Shown piece after piece: positions 22,384 to 31,318 of a stretch of DNA of 50,198 bases (within the stretch, counting starts at the first letter, position 1; every line of letters starts with the position of its first letter). A program made the translations under genes and the position numbers. The notes beneath the pieces are model-generated. The model did no database searches and was not told the DNA's origin. It saw only the letters and a list, made by a program, of their open reading frames with translations. Source of the stretch: Ramlibacter sp. (GTDB lineage: Bacteria > Pseudomonadota > Gammaproteobacteria > Burkholderiales > Burkholderiaceae_C); NCBI RefSeq assembly GCF_028292805.1, contig NZ_JAQGLS010000055.1, positions 1 through 50,198 of the forward strand, read 5' to 3'.

Positions 22384-22703
22384 CAGGCTCAGGCTTTGGC
22401 CGGCGGGCGCCACCGCCGCGCCTTCGATCCCGTGCCGCTGCAGCGCGTTGCCGGCGAAGCCGCCGGCCTTCATCTCCTCGATGAAGCCGCTCAGCCAGGC
22501 CTGCGCCGCGGTTCGGCCCCTTGGCCACGCCCATGGCCTGGTTGATCACCATGAAGCGCCCCGGCAGCAGCCGCACCCCGCCTGCCCGCTGGGCATCCAT
22601 CTCCAGCTGCTGCCTGACCCCGCGGCGACGTCCAGGTTCTGCGCCAGGAACACGTTCACGACTTCGGGCGAGGTCGGCGCCCGCACCAGCGCCGCCTGCT
22701 TCC
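22380..22703 (-). pseudogene. C-terminal remnant of an ABC transporter substrate-binding protein
   Basis: Reading leftward, one frame gives QAALVRAPTSPEVVNVFLAQ and then, after a one-base shift, RQQLEMDAQRAGGVRLLPG and FMVINQAMGVAKG. After another shift it gives RTAAQAWLSGFIEEMKAGGF and ALQRHGIEGAAVAPAG. Together these match the last ~110 residues of amino-acid-type (SBP family 3) periplasmic receptors. The N-terminal two-thirds are missing; the fragment begins right at the end of the neighbouring metallo-hydrolase gene. Two frame changes plus truncation mean it is dead. It fills the only gene-free stretch of this area. Confidence 0.7.
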
Positions 22704-22704
22704 A

Positions 22705-23571
22705 TCAGAAGTCGAACTTCTGGCCCGGTTCCAGCAGTAGCATGCGCGGCCCGGTGTTGCCCAGCGCGGCATCGAACTGGGCCGGCGTGCCGGCCAGCTG
22801 CGGCGTGGTGCCGAAGTGGATGGGAATCGCGAACCTGGGCTTGATCAGGTCGCGCACGGCCATCGCGGCGTCGGCCGGGTTCATCACGAAGTGGCCGCCG
22901 ATCGGAATCAGCACCACGTCCGGCTTGTACATCTCGCCGATCATGCGCATGTCGCCGAACACGGCGGTATCGCCCATGTGCCAGATCTTGAAGCCGTTTT
23001 CCATCTCGACGATGAAGCTCACCGGCTCGCCGCCGACGTGCACTTCTTCCTTGCCGGTGGCCGGATTCTTGTAGGCCAGCTCGGAGGAGTGCTCGGCGCG
23101 CACGGCCGTGATCCTGGGACCGGCGGGGCCGAACGGCGCGATGGTGCCGCCCTTGCCAAAATGCGGCGCCAGTTCCGCCGGCAGGATGCCGAGCGTGGAC
23201 ACCGTCTGGCTCATGCCGGCCGGGCCGTACATCGGCGCCCTGTGCATCCGCGCCAGCGCCGGGGCATCGGCGAAATGGTCGAAGTGGCCGTGCGTGACCA
23301 GGATCAGGTCGATCTTGCCCAGCGCCGGCAGCTGCTTGAAGGAGGCGGGCGTCTTCGGGTTGGACGTCAGCCAGGGGTCGATCATGATCACCTTGCCGCC
23401 CGGCGTGGTGATGCGCACGCTGGCCTGGCCCAGCCACAGCACCTCGGTCTTGCCGGCGGCCAGCTGGCCCGGCGGCAAGGCCTGCGGCGTGGTCGAGGAC
23501 TGCATCGTGGTGGGCCCGGCACAGCCGGCAAGCGCCAAGGCGGCGGTGAGTAGCAGCGAAAATAGCTTCAT
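22705..23571 (-). CDS. Lipoprotein metallo-beta-lactamase-fold hydrolase (UPF0173-like)
   Basis: The product is 288 residues. It starts MKLFSLLLTAALALAGC, a lipoprotein signal with the lipid-modified cysteine at residue 17, so it is likely membrane-anchored on the periplasmic side. The metal-binding motif is LVTHGHFDHFADAP; further metal ligands lie in KIWHMGDTAVFGDM and IPIHFGTTP. The fold and core resemble UPF0173/UlaG-like hydrolases, whose substrates are mostly unknown. The tracked ORF extends upstream through shadow sequence; the ATG before the signal peptide is the start. The following gene on this strand is a dead transporter fragment. Confidence 0.85.
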   Translation of the reverse strand: MKLFSLLLTAALALAGCAGPTTMQSSTTPQALPPGQLAAGKTEVLWLGQASVRITTPGGKVIMIDPWLTSNPKTPASFKQLPALGKIDLILVTHGHFDHFADAPALARMHRAPMYGPAGMSQTVSTLGILPAELAPHFGKGGTIAPFGPAGPRITAVRAEHSSELAYKNPATGKEEVHVGGEPVSFIVEMENGFKIWHMGDTAVFGDMRMIGEMYKPDVVLIPIGGHFVMNPADAAMAVRDLIKPRFAIPIHFGTTPQLAGTPAQFDAALGNTGPRMLLLEPGQKFDF

Positions 23572-23691
23572 TGCATCGATCCTTCTGGTTGGCATCCAGC
23601 CCCGGGGCGGGGGCCGGCACTGCGCGATTGGAACGGCGCGCGCCGGCGCCGTCAACGGGGCAAGCCCGCCGTGGCACCTACACTGGCGGCC

Positions 23692-24429
23692 GTGCCAACC
23701 GCCATCGCCAGCCGCCGCTTCGACCGCATCGACGCCTTGCGCGGCGCCGCCATCGTCTGGATGACGGCTTTTCACTTCTGCTTCGACCTCGACCATTTCG
23801 GCTGGATCGGCGAAGACTTCCAGCGCGACCCGTTCTGGACCTGGCAGCGCACGGCGATCGTCAGCCTGTTCCTGTTCTGCGCCGGGCTGGGCCAGGCGGT
23901 GGCGGTGGCGCAAGGCCAGAGCTGGCGTCGGTTCTGGCGCCGCTGGGCCCAGGTGGCGGGTTGCGCCCTGCTGGTGACGGCCGGCTCGTGGTTCATGTTC
24001 CCGCGCAGCTTCATCTTCTTTGGCGTGCTGCACGGGATCGCCGTGATGCTGGTGGTGGTGCGCCTGACGGCCGGCGGCGGCCGCTGGCTGTGGCCGGCCG
24101 GCGCTCTGGCCATCGCCGCGCCGTTCATTGCCCGCGCCGCGCACGCGGCCTGGCCGGCACTGGAGTTCCTGAACCAGGGCGGCTACAACTGGCTGGGACT
24201 GGTTTCGCGCCGCCCCCTGACCGAAGACTACGTCCCGCTGCTGCCGTGGCTGGGCGTGGTGTGGTGGGGGCTGGCGTGCGGGCAGTGGCTGCTGCTGCGG
24301 CGTCCCGACTTGGTCGGCGGTCCGATCGCGACGGCGGCCGGACCGCTGGCCTGGCTCGGCCGCTGGAGCCTGGGCTGGTACATGCTGCACCAGCCCTTGC
24401 TCATCGGCGCAATGCTATTGGCCCGATAG
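23692..24429 (+). CDS. DUF1624 multi-pass membrane protein (acyltransferase-like)
   Basis: The product is about 245 residues with roughly six or seven hydrophobic helices. The family signature RIDALRGAAIVWMTAFHFCFDL is at the N-terminus and LGRWSLGWYMLHQPLLIG at the C-terminus, as in DUF1624 proteins related to heparan-alpha-glucosaminide N-acetyltransferase. The substrate is unknown. The track starts at 23671, but I prefer the GTG at 23692. A TACACT hexamer (23679-23684) ends exactly 7 bases before it, and homologs begin shortly before the RRxDxLRG motif. Confidence 0.85.
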   Translation: MPTAIASRRFDRIDALRGAAIVWMTAFHFCFDLDHFGWIGEDFQRDPFWTWQRTAIVSLFLFCAGLGQAVAVAQGQSWRRFWRRWAQVAGCALLVTAGSWFMFPRSFIFFGVLHGIAVMLVVVRLTAGGGRWLWPAGALAIAAPFIARAAHAAWPALEFLNQGGYNWLGLVSRRPLTEDYVPLLPWLGVVWWGLACGQWLLLRRPDLVGGPIATAAGPLAWLGRWSLGWYMLHQPLLIGAMLLAR

Positions 24430-24533
24430 CGCCGATAAATCCCGCTGTCGGCATCGGCCTACAAGCTCGGCTGGAAGCGACCCTCTACTGTGACGCACGG
24501 CAATCCGCCGTCCAACGTCGCCACATTCCAGCC

Positions 24534-26963
24534 ATGCCAAAGAACACGAAGCCAGCCGCGCCTGGGCGCAAATCCGCGGTCAAATCCGCCGCCCGCAACA
24601 CCGACAGCGGCCCCGCCAAGATCGATCCCGCAGCTGCGGAGGACATTCCGGCGCGACAGAAGTTCGAAACCGAACAGGTTGCGCGAGCCATGGACAACAG
24701 CGCCAACAAGGCGGCCGAGCACGGCTTTGCCAACGGCGTCAACCCGCTGCCGGGCGCGACCGTCGCCCCACCGTCGCGCCTGCCCACGGCCAGCACGCTG
24801 ACGGAAGCGTTCGGCACCGAAAAGACGGGCAGCATGGCGCCCGAAGGCCGCAACTCGACCATCGAACCACTCGACCGCGTGCGGGTCGACTCCAGTGGCC
24901 AGGTGCTGACCACGAACCAGGGCGTGGCCGTCGCCGACAACCAGAACTCGCTCAAGTACGGCGTGCGCGGTCCGGCCCTGCTGGAAGACTTCATCCTGCG
25001 CGAGAAGATCACCCACTTCGACCACGAACGCATCCCCGAGCGGATCGTGCACGCGCGCGGGTCGGGCGCGCACGGCTTTTTCGAGTGCTACGCGCCGCAG
25101 ACGCAATACACCAAGGCCGCCCCGTTCAAGGAAGCCGGCAAGATCACGCCGGTGTTCGTGCGCTTTTCCACCGTGCAGGGCGAGCGCGGCTCCAAGGACA
25201 CGGCGCGCGACGTGCGCGGCTTCGCCGTCAAGTTCTACACCGACGAAGGCAACTGGGACCTGGTGGGCAACAACATCCCGGTGTTCTTCATCCAGGACGC
25301 GATGAAATTTCCCGACCTGGTGCACGCGGTCAAGCCCGAGCCGCACCACCAGATGCCGCAGGCGGCCAGCGCCCACGACACGTTCTGGGACTTCGTCTCG
25401 CTGATGCCCGAGTCGACCCACATGCTGATGTGGGTGATGTCGGACCGCGCCATCCCGCGCAGCTACGCCACCATGCAGGGCTTCGGCGTGCACAGCTTCC
25501 GGCTGGTCAACGAGGCCGGCGAGTCGGTGTTCGTCAAGTTCCACTGGACGCCGATGGCCGGCACCCATTCGCTGGTCTGGGACGAGGCGGTGAAGATTTC
25601 CGGCGCCGACCCGGACTACCACCGGCGCGACCTGTGGGAGCGCATCGAGTCCGGCAACTTCCCCGAATACGAGCTGGCGTTCCAGATCTTCACCGAGGAA
25701 CAGGCCGACCAGTTCAGCTTCGACATCCTGGACGCGACCAAGATCATCCCCGAGGAACTGGTGCCGTTGATCCCGGTGGGCCGGATGGTGCTGAACCGCA
25801 ACCCGGACAACTTCTTCGCCGAGACCGAGCAGGTCGCCTTTTGCACCGCGCACGTGGTGCCCGGGATCGATTTCTCCAACGACCCGCTGCTGGCCGGCCG
25901 CATCCACTCCTACGTCGACACCCAGATCTCGCGCCTGGGCGGGCCCAACTTCCACGAGATCCCGATCAACTCGCCGATCGCCCAGGTGCACAACAACCAG
26001 CGCGACGGCATGCACCGGCAGGCGATCCACCGCGGCCGCGTGAGCTACGAGCCCAACTCCCTGGCCGGCGGCTGCCCGTTCCAGGCCGGCGCCGCGCAAG
26101 GCTTCGTCTCGGTGCCGGCGCGCATCCGGGCCGACGAGGAGCAGGGCAAGGTGCGGGCCAAGCCGGAGAAGTTCGCCGACCACTACACCCAGGCGACGCT
26201 GTTCTTCGACAGCCAGACGCCGGTCGAGCAATGCCACATCGCCAACGCCTACCGCTTCGAGCTGAGCAAGGTGACGGTGCCGGCGGTGCGCGAGCGCATG
26301 GTGGCCTCGCTACGCAACGCCTCGGAGTGGCTGGCCAGGCAGGTCGCCGATGGGCTGGGCATGGACCCGATGCCGGCACCGCTGCCGCGCGCACTGCCCA
26401 ACCCCACCCCGCCCGAAGTGACCAGGTCGCCGGCGCTGTCGCTGCTGGCGCGGCCGGGGGACGGCTCGATCAAGGGCCGCAAGGTCGCCATCCTGGTGGC
26501 GGCCGGTGTGGAAGGCGAGGCGCTCCAGCAGCTGCAGGCCGCCTTGCTGGAGCAGGGCGCCGTCGGCCGCCTGGTCGGCCCCCGCATCGGCCCGTTCAAG
26601 ACCGCGGCCGGCGTCATGCTCGACGCCGACGCCTCGCTCGAAAACGAGCCTGGCTTCCTGTTCGACGCTCTGGTGCTGCCCGACGGCGCGCAGGCGGTCG
26701 CCGCCCTGGCGCAGGACGGCCACACCGCCGAGTTCATCAAGGACCAGTTCCGCCACTGCAAACCGATCCTGGTGCTGGGCGCCTCGCGCGAGCTGCTGGT
26801 CAAGGCGGGCGTGCCGTTGGCCATGGACAAGAGCCTCATCCAAGGCGGCACCGGCCTGATCGTCGTCGATGCCGGCGACGCCCAGGCCGGCACCGAAGCC
26901 TTCATCGCCGCGATGGCCAGGCATCGCCACTTCGGCCGGGAGATGGACCCGCCGATGGTCTGA
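24534..26963 (+). CDS. katE: Large-subunit (HPII-type) catalase
   Basis: KatE decomposes hydrogen peroxide. The 809-residue product has a Lys/Ala/Pro-rich N-terminal extension. The distal-heme histidine is in [17 protein letters not shown] (about residue 172), the catalytic asparagine in [15 protein letters not shown] (about 245), and the heme-ligand tyrosine in [16 protein letters not shown] (about 459). A C-terminal DJ-1/PfpI-like domain from about 640 is typical of clade 2 catalases. It is about 55 residues longer than E. coli HPII. The start [13 protein letters not shown] follows shadow sequence in the tracked ORF. It is followed 40 bases later by a hemerythrin-like gene, suggesting a stress-response pair. 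Confidence 0.95.
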   Translation: MPKNTKPAAPGRKSAVKSAARNTDSGPAKIDPAAAEDIPARQKFETEQVARAMDNSANKAAEHGFANGVNPLPGATVAPPSRLPTASTLTEAFGTEKTGSMAPEGRNSTIEPLDRVRVDSSGQVLTTNQGVAVADNQNSLKYGVRGPALLEDFILREKITHFDHERIPERIVHARGSGAHGFFECYAPQTQYTKAAPFKEAGKITPVFVRFSTVQGERGSKDTARDVRGFAVKFYTDEGNWDLVGNNIPVFFIQDAMKFPDLVHAVKPEPHHQMPQAASAHDTFWDFVSLMPESTHMLMWVMSDRAIPRSYATMQGFGVHSFRLVNEAGESVFVKFHWTPMAGTHSLVWDEAVKISGADPDYHRRDLWERIESGNFPEYELAFQIFTEEQADQFSFDILDATKIIPEELVPLIPVGRMVLNRNPDNFFAETEQVAFCTAHVVPGIDFSNDPLLAGRIHSYVDTQISRLGGPNFHEIPINSPIAQVHNNQRDGMHRQAIHRGRVSYEPNSLAGGCPFQAGAAQGFVSVPARIRADEEQGKVRAKPEKFADHYTQATLFFDSQTPVEQCHIANAYRFELSKVTVPAVRERMVASLRNASEWLARQVADGLGMDPMPAPLPRALPNPTPPEVTRSPALSLLARPGDGSIKGRKVAILVAAGVEGEALQQLQAALLEQGAVGRLVGPRIGPFKTAAGVMLDADASLENEPGFLFDALVLPDGAQAVAALAQDGHTAEFIKDQFRHCKPILVLGASRELLVKAGVPLAMDKSLIQGGTGLIVVDAGDAQAGTEAFIAAMARHRHFGREMDPPMV

Positions 26964-27003
26964 ACCCGATTCAACGAACCCAGGCACAACCAGGAAACCG
27001 ACC

Positions 27004-27507
27004 ATGCCCCAACTCGTAGCCAAAAACGCCTGCGACCTGCTCGATGCGGACCATGTCGCCGTCAAGCACCTGTTCGTCGAATACGCGCGCCAGGCCCACG
27101 CCGGCGCCGCCGGCACCGGCGTGGGCAGCCAGGCCGCTGCTGGATTGCCGGACCAGCGGCTGGCGCTCGCGCAGAAGATCCGCAGCGAACTGACGATCCA
27201 CGCCACGATCGAGGAAGAAATCTTCTATCCGGCGCTGCGCGGCGCGATCGACGAGCCGCAACTGCTGGACGAGGCGCAAGCCGAGCACCAGCAAGCCAAG
27301 GATCTGATCGCGCAGATCGAGGCCCTGCCGGCGGCCGATGCGGCGATGGACACGCTGGTGGCGGCGCTGGCCCGGGCGATCGACCATCACGTGAAGGAAG
27401 AGCGCGACCAGCTGTTTCCGAAGGCAAAAGTGTCAGGCCTGGACCTCGACGCGCTCGGGGCGCAGCTCAAGGAAAGGCAGCAGGAGCTGGAAGGGCAGCT
27501 GGCTTAG
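27004..27507 (+). CDS. Hemerythrin HHE-domain protein
   Basis: The product is 167 residues, a four-helix bundle. Metal-ligand positions appear in DADHVAVKHLF, IHATIEEEIFYPAL, EAEHQQAKDL and IDHHVKEERDQLFPKA, the HHE cation-binding pattern. Such proteins bind a di-iron centre and sense or detoxify oxygen, NO or peroxide; the exact role here is not readable. A Gly/Ala-rich loop (AHAGAAGTGVGSQAAAG) enlarges the first inter-helix turn. A GGAAA site precedes the ATG, and a terminator follows. Position after katE supports an oxidative-stress role. Confidence 0.88.
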   Translation: MPQLVAKNACDLLDADHVAVKHLFVEYARQAHAGAAGTGVGSQAAAGLPDQRLALAQKIRSELTIHATIEEEIFYPALRGAIDEPQLLDEAQAEHQQAKDLIAQIEALPAADAAMDTLVAALARAIDHHVKEERDQLFPKAKVSGLDLDALGAQLKERQQELEGQLA

Positions 27508-27526
27508 GCAGAAGCCCCGCGCAAAG

Positions 27527-27552
27527 AAAAAGCGGCCCTGCTGCCGCTTTTT
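27527..27552. terminator. Bidirectional intrinsic terminator
   Basis: AAAAAGCGGC-CCTGCT-GCCGCTTTTT: a ten-base stem whose ends give a U-run in both directions. It lies 20 bases past the hemerythrin stop and serves the convergent parvulin operon as well. Confidence 0.85.
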
Positions 27553-27576
27553 CATCTCAGCTTCGGCAATTCGTGG

Positions 27577-27642
27577 GGTGTGCAAGCTTGCTTGCGCACC
27601 GCTGCGTTCGCGTGAGGCCGGGCGCAGCAAGCTGCACACCCC
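27577..27642. repeat. Hairpin repeat, copies 2 and 3, forming a long inverted repeat
   Basis: Copy 2 (27577-27600) is GGTGTGCAAGC-TT-GCTTGCGCACC. About 20 bases later an inverted, slightly shortened copy (27622-27640) reads GCGCAGCAAGCTGCACACC. Both belong to the same family as 10336-10357. Together they can pair into one long imperfect stem. They lie between convergent gene ends, past the intrinsic terminator. Confidence 0.6.
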
Positions 27643-27649
27643 GCGAGAC

Positions 27650-28429
27650 TCACTCCACCTTGGCCGACTTGCGCAAGGATTCCTGGAACGCCGCCAGCTT
27701 CTGCTGCTGCAGTTGCTGGGCGATCTGCGGGCGCACGTCGTCCAGCTTGGGCAGTTGCGCTTCACGCACATCGTCGACGCGGATGATGTGGAAACCGAAC
27801 TGCGACTTGACCGGCACGTCGGTGGTCTGGCCCTTGTTCAGCTTGACCATCGCCTGCGAGAACTCCGGCACGTAGCTGTTGGCCGCGGCCCAGTCCAGGT
27901 TGCCGCCGTTGGCGCCCGAACCCGGGTCTTTGGACGACTTCTTGGCGATGTCTTCGAACTTGCCGCCTTTCTTGAGCGACGCGATGATGGCTTTGGCCTC
28001 GTCTTCCTTTTCCACCAGAATGTGGCGCGCCTTGTATTCCTTGCCGCCGCTGGCGGCGACGAACTTGTCGTACTCGCCCTTGATCTCGGCATCAGTCACC
28101 GGGTTCTTCTTCTGGTAGTCGGCGAACAGCTCGCGGATCAGGATGGTCTGGCGGGCCAGCTCCAGCTGCGACTTGTAGTCGTCGCTGGCGTCCAGGCCGC
28201 GCTTTTGCGCTTCCTGCATGAACACCTCGCGGGCGATCACCTCGTCCTTGAGCTGACCCTGCATCTCGGGCGGAATCGGCCGGCCGGACTTGGCCAGCTG
28301 CGCAGCCAGCATGTCGACGCGCGCGGTCGGCACCGGCTTGCCGTTGACGATGGCGACGTTCTGGGCCGCGGCAGGCAGGGCCAGGCCGAGGGTGGCCGCG
28401 GCGAGCGCGGTCAGGAGCATTTTTTTCAT
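27650..28429 (-). CDS. Periplasmic parvulin-type peptidyl-prolyl isomerase
   Basis: The product is 259 residues with a cleavable signal (MKKMLLTALAAATLGLALPAAAQ) and an N-terminal helical SurA-like region. A parvulin domain follows from about residue 130 to 225, marked by YKARHILVEKEDEAKAII, KDPGSGANGGNLDWA, VPEFSQAMVKLNKGQ and SQFGFHIIRVDD. It assists folding of exported proteins in the periplasm. It is the last gene of the leftward selO-msrB-yciB-bolA series, 31 bases after bolA with AGGGAAA before its ATG, and it ends at the hairpin repeats. Confidence 0.92.
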   Translation of the reverse strand: MKKMLLTALAAATLGLALPAAAQNVAIVNGKPVPTARVDMLAAQLAKSGRPIPPEMQGQLKDEVIAREVFMQEAQKRGLDASDDYKSQLELARQTILIRELFADYQKKNPVTDAEIKGEYDKFVAASGGKEYKARHILVEKEDEAKAIIASLKKGGKFEDIAKKSSKDPGSGANGGNLDWAAANSYVPEFSQAMVKLNKGQTTDVPVKSQFGFHIIRVDDVREAQLPKLDDVRPQIAQQLQQQKLAAFQESLRKSAKVE

Positions 28430-28460
28430 GGGGTTTCCCTAGGGCAGGAGAGAGTCGGTT

Positions 28461-28727
28461 TCAGAGCGTTTCGATCGCCAGGGCGTGCAGCCCGTGGTCC
28501 AGAAATTCGCGCAGGGCATCATACACAAGGCGATGGCAGGCCACCTTGGCCTTGCCGGTAAAAAGGGGGGACGCGATGCGCACGCGGAAATGGGTGCCGG
28601 CGCCGGTGCCGTCCGAGCCCGCGTGGCCCATGTGCGCCGCGCTTTCGTCGATCACCTCGAGCCGTGTGGGCGCCAGCAGTTGCGACAGGCGCTGGTGCAG
28701 CGCCTCGGCCGTGATGCCGGTGCTCAC
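28461..28727 (-). CDS. BolA family protein
   Basis: The product is 88 residues from a GTG start that overlaps the yciB stop by four bases (GTGA). The BolA fold is visible in LEVIDESAAHMGHAG and FRVRIASPLFTGKAKVACHRLVYDA, with the conserved histidine of the C-terminal half in ACHRLV. BolA proteins work with monothiol glutaredoxins in iron-sulfur trafficking and affect cell shape and stress responses. Coupling to yciB is common in Betaproteobacteria. The longer tracked ORF in this frame is mostly shadow. Confidence 0.9.
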   Translation of the reverse strand: MSTGITAEALHQRLSQLLAPTRLEVIDESAAHMGHAGSDGTGAGTHFRVRIASPLFTGKAKVACHRLVYDALREFLDHGLHALAIETL

Positions 28728-29278
28728 GAGTCGCCGGCTCCCGCTTCCTTGCCTTCCTTCATGTAGCGGTTCAGGAACAGCGCCTGGCCGATCACGAAGA
28801 CGGCCATCAGGCCCAGGCCGCCGAACAGCTTGAAGTTGACCCAGGTGTCGGTGTCGAAGTTGAACGCCACCCACAGGTTGAGCACGCCCATCACGGCGAA
28901 GAAGGTGACCCAGCTCCAGGTCATGGCGCGCCAGCCGGCGTCGGGCAGTTGCATCTGCGCGCCCATCAGGGACTTGAGCAGGTTCTTGCGGAACACCAGC
29001 AGGCCGGCGGCCAGCGTGCCGCCCATCAGCCAGTACAGGACGGTGGGCTTCCATTTGATGAAGGTGTCGTCGTGGGCCAGGATGGTGGCGCCCCCGAACA
29101 GCACGATGATGCCCAGGCTCAGCCACTGCATCGGCTCGACCTTCCCGGTGGAATAGCGCAACCAGCCGATCTGCAGGATGGTCGCGACGATCGCCACGCC
29201 CGTCGCCACGTAGATGTCCCACAGCTTGAACGCCGCGAAGAACAGGATGATCGGGAAGAAGTCGAGCAGCAGTTTCAA
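28724..29278 (-). CDS. yciB: Septation protein A / YciB inner-membrane protein
   Basis: The product is 184 residues with five or more membrane helices. The family start KLLLDFFPIILFFAAFKLWDIY, central KWKPTVLYWLMGG and C-terminal FKLFGGLGLMAVFVIGQALFLNRYM are clear. YciB (IspZ) links to cell envelope synthesis and division. The start codon is TTG one base after the msrB stop, with AGGAAAG upstream, so translation is coupled. Confidence 0.92.
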   Translation of the reverse strand: MKLLLDFFPIILFFAAFKLWDIYVATGVAIVATILQIGWLRYSTGKVEPMQWLSLGIIVLFGGATILAHDDTFIKWKPTVLYWLMGGTLAAGLLVFRKNLLKSLMGAQMQLPDAGWRAMTWSWVTFFAVMGVLNLWVAFNFDTDTWVNFKLFGGLGLMAVFVIGQALFLNRYMKEGKEAGAGDS

Positions 29279-29279
29279 T

Positions 29280-29699
29280 TCAGGCTTTCCTGGTGTCCGG
29301 CTGGAAGTCCAGCGAGGCGGAGTTCATGCAATAGCGCAGGCCGGACGGTTCCGGGCCGTCGGGAAAGACGTGGCCCAGGTGCGCGCCGCACTGGGCGCAC
29401 ACCGTCTCGGTGCGGATCATCCCATGGCTGGCGTCGCGGATGTCCTTGATGGCGCCGGGCACCGCCAGCGAGAAGCTGGGCCAGCCGCAGCCGGCGTCGA
29501 ACTTGGTGGCGGCGTCGAACAGCTTGTTGCCGCAGCAGATGCAGTGGTAGCTGCCGTCGGCCCAGACCCGCTCGTACTTGCCGCTGTAGGGGCGCTCGGT
29601 GGAGGCATGGCGTGTCACCTCGAAGGCGCCGGGCTCGGCGCCTTTTTCGGCCAGCACGGCCTTCCATTGCGCTTCGGATTTGTGGATGGGGTAGGTCAT
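29280..29699 (-). CDS. msrB: Peptide-methionine (R)-S-oxide reductase
   Basis: MsrB reduces methionine-R-sulfoxide in oxidised proteins. The 139-residue product has two zinc-binding CxxC pairs (CICCGNKLF and [10 protein letters not shown]), the GCGWPSF substrate loop and the catalytic cysteine in [12 protein letters not shown]. The ATG at 29699 overlaps the selO stop by four bases; the tracked ORF continues upstream only as a selO shadow. Placed with selO, it suggests a redox-maintenance operon. Confidence 0.95.
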   Translation of the reverse strand: MTYPIHKSEAQWKAVLAEKGAEPGAFEVTRHASTERPYSGKYERVWADGSYHCICCGNKLFDAATKFDAGCGWPSFSLAVPGAIKDIRDASHGMIRTETVCAQCGAHLGHVFPDGPEPSGLRYCMNSASLDFQPDTRKA

Positions 29700-31186
29700 G
29701 AAGAGCAGCTGATCTCGATGTGGGCCGCCCAGTCGGGCGGAAAACCGGCCTTGGCCTCCTGGTCCGGGTGCTCGTCGTACGGCGCTTGCACCAGGCGCAG
29801 CAGGGTTTCGACTTCGGAATGGTCCTGGAGTTTCGCCTGCCGGATGGCCAGCTCGCACAGGTGGTTGCGCAACACGTATTTGGGGTTGGTTGCCAGCATC
29901 GCAATGCCGGCGGCGGATCGGTCGGCGGGCAGCCGGGCCAGCCAGCTGTGCAGCCAGGTGTCGGCGGCCGCACGGTCCATGAACAGGTCGCGCACCGGCT
30001 CCGCCGGGCTGCCCGCGGCCAAGTGCGACAGCCGCCGCCAGAAGATCGGGTAATCCACCCGGTCGGCCGCCAGCAGCTTCAGGATGTCCTCGACCAGCTC
30101 GCGGTCGCCGTCCTGCTGGTCGGCCAGGCCCAGCTTGGCGCGCATGCGCGCTTGCAGCTCGCGCGGGAACACGGTCTTGTACGACTCCAGCGCGGCCAGG
30201 GCCAGCTCCTGCTCTCCCACCAGCGGCAGCAGCGCCTGGCCCAGGCAGAACAGGTTCCAGTACGCCACGTTGGGCTGGCGGTTGAAGGCGTAGCGGCCTT
30301 GCTCGTCGCTGTGGTTGCACACGTGGTTGGGCACGAAGGCATCGAGAAACTGGAACGGCCCGTAGTCGATGGTCAGCCCCAGGATGCTCATGTTGTCGGT
30401 GTTCATCACCCCATGGCAAAAACCCGCCGCCTGCCACTGCGCCACCATGGCGGCCGTGCGTTCGCTCACCCGCTCCAGCAGCGCCGCGTAGGGGTTGCCG
30501 GCGAAGCGCTCGGTGAGCCGGCATTCCGGGTAGAACTGGTCGATCACGTAGTCGGCCAGCCGGCGTAGTTCGCCATATTGCTCGCGCGCCGAAAAATGCT
30601 CGAAGTGGCCGAAGCGGATGAAGCTGGGCGCCACCCGCAGCACCACCGCGGCGGTCTCGATTTCTTCCCGGCGCACGGGTTGCGGCGAGCCGGTCACGCT
30701 CAGAGCGCGCGTGGTGGGAATGCCCAGCCCGTGCATCGCTTCCGAGCACAGGTATTCGCGGATGCTGGAGCGCAGCACGGCGCGGCCATCGCCCATACGC
30801 GAATAAGGGGTGAGGCCACTGCCTTTGAACTGCAGCTCCTGCGGGCCTTGCGGCGTCTCGATGTCGCCCAGCAGGATGGCGCGGCCGTCGCCGAGCTGGC
30901 CGGCCCAGACGCCGAACTGGTGGCCACTGTAAACCGAGGCCAGCGGCCGCTGGCCGGCCAGCGGCAGGCTGCCCGCCAGCGCGGCCACGCCGTCGGGCGA
31001 AGAGAGCAATTGCGCGTCCACGCCGAGCTGAGTTGATAGCTTCGTATTAAGTGAAACCATGTACGGCGCGGCCAGCGGCGTGGGGCTAAGGTCGGTGCGG
31101 AAGGCTGGCCCCAGCCCGGAGAAGCTGTGCTTCCACGCGAGGCCCAGGTCCAGCGCCCGCGAGGGTGCTGCTACGGCTTGATCCAT
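29696..31186 (-). CDS. selO: Protein adenylyltransferase SelO (YdiU/UPF0061)
   Basis: SelO is a pseudokinase-fold enzyme that AMPylates proteins, including redox proteins. The 496-residue product shows [20 protein letters not shown], the nucleotide-binding [20 protein letters not shown] region, a metal/catalytic stretch [19 protein letters not shown], and a C-terminal SCSS. The start [10 protein letters not shown] at 31186 is chosen; the track extends 22 codons further. It heads the leftward operon selO-msrB-yciB-bolA-parvulin and is divergent from the signalling module. The terminal Cys is ordinary cysteine, with no sign of selenocysteine. Confidence 0.94.
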   Translation of the reverse strand: MDQAVAAPSRALDLGLAWKHSFSGLGPAFRTDLSPTPLAAPYMVSLNTKLSTQLGVDAQLLSSPDGVAALAGSLPLAGQRPLASVYSGHQFGVWAGQLGDGRAILLGDIETPQGPQELQFKGSGLTPYSRMGDGRAVLRSSIREYLCSEAMHGLGIPTTRALSVTGSPQPVRREEIETAAVVLRVAPSFIRFGHFEHFSAREQYGELRRLADYVIDQFYPECRLTERFAGNPYAALLERVSERTAAMVAQWQAAGFCHGVMNTDNMSILGLTIDYGPFQFLDAFVPNHVCNHSDEQGRYAFNRQPNVAYWNLFCLGQALLPLVGEQELALAALESYKTVFPRELQARMRAKLGLADQQDGDRELVEDILKLLAADRVDYPIFWRRLSHLAAGSPAEPVRDLFMDRAAADTWLHSWLARLPADRSAAGIAMLATNPKYVLRNHLCELAIRQAKLQDHSEVETLLRLVQAPYDEHPDQEAKAGFPPDWAAHIEISCSS

Positions 31187-31238
31187 GCCTGATTGTCGAC
31201 GCTGGTTCGAACACGGGCCTCGAGCGGGATACAGACGG

Positions 31239-31266
31239 TTGCGTTTCGACACCAGAACGGGATAAT
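31239..31266 (+). promoter_or_regulatory. Sigma-70-type promoter of the signalling module
   Basis: TTGCGT (31239-31244), a 16-base spacer and GATAAT (31261-31266) lie in the 132-base gap between selO and the FeeM-like gene. A start near 31273 gives a leader of about 45 bases ending in AGGGAG before the ATG. This is one of the better promoter matches in the window. Confidence 0.5.
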
Positions 31267-31318
31267 TCCAGCCTGCAGAGTTCCGACCACGGGACCGCTT
31301 TCAGGGAGAAAGTCAGTG

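Noticed and set aside
27577-27642. CRISPR-like repeat array
   Set aside because: Copies are palindromic, differ in length and orientation, and have no regular spacers; they are dispersed hairpins.
29696-29740. Selenocysteine in SelO
   Set aside because: The C-terminus reads SCSS with ordinary cysteine codon before TGA; the TGA overlaps the msrB ATG and no SECIS-like structure is apparent.
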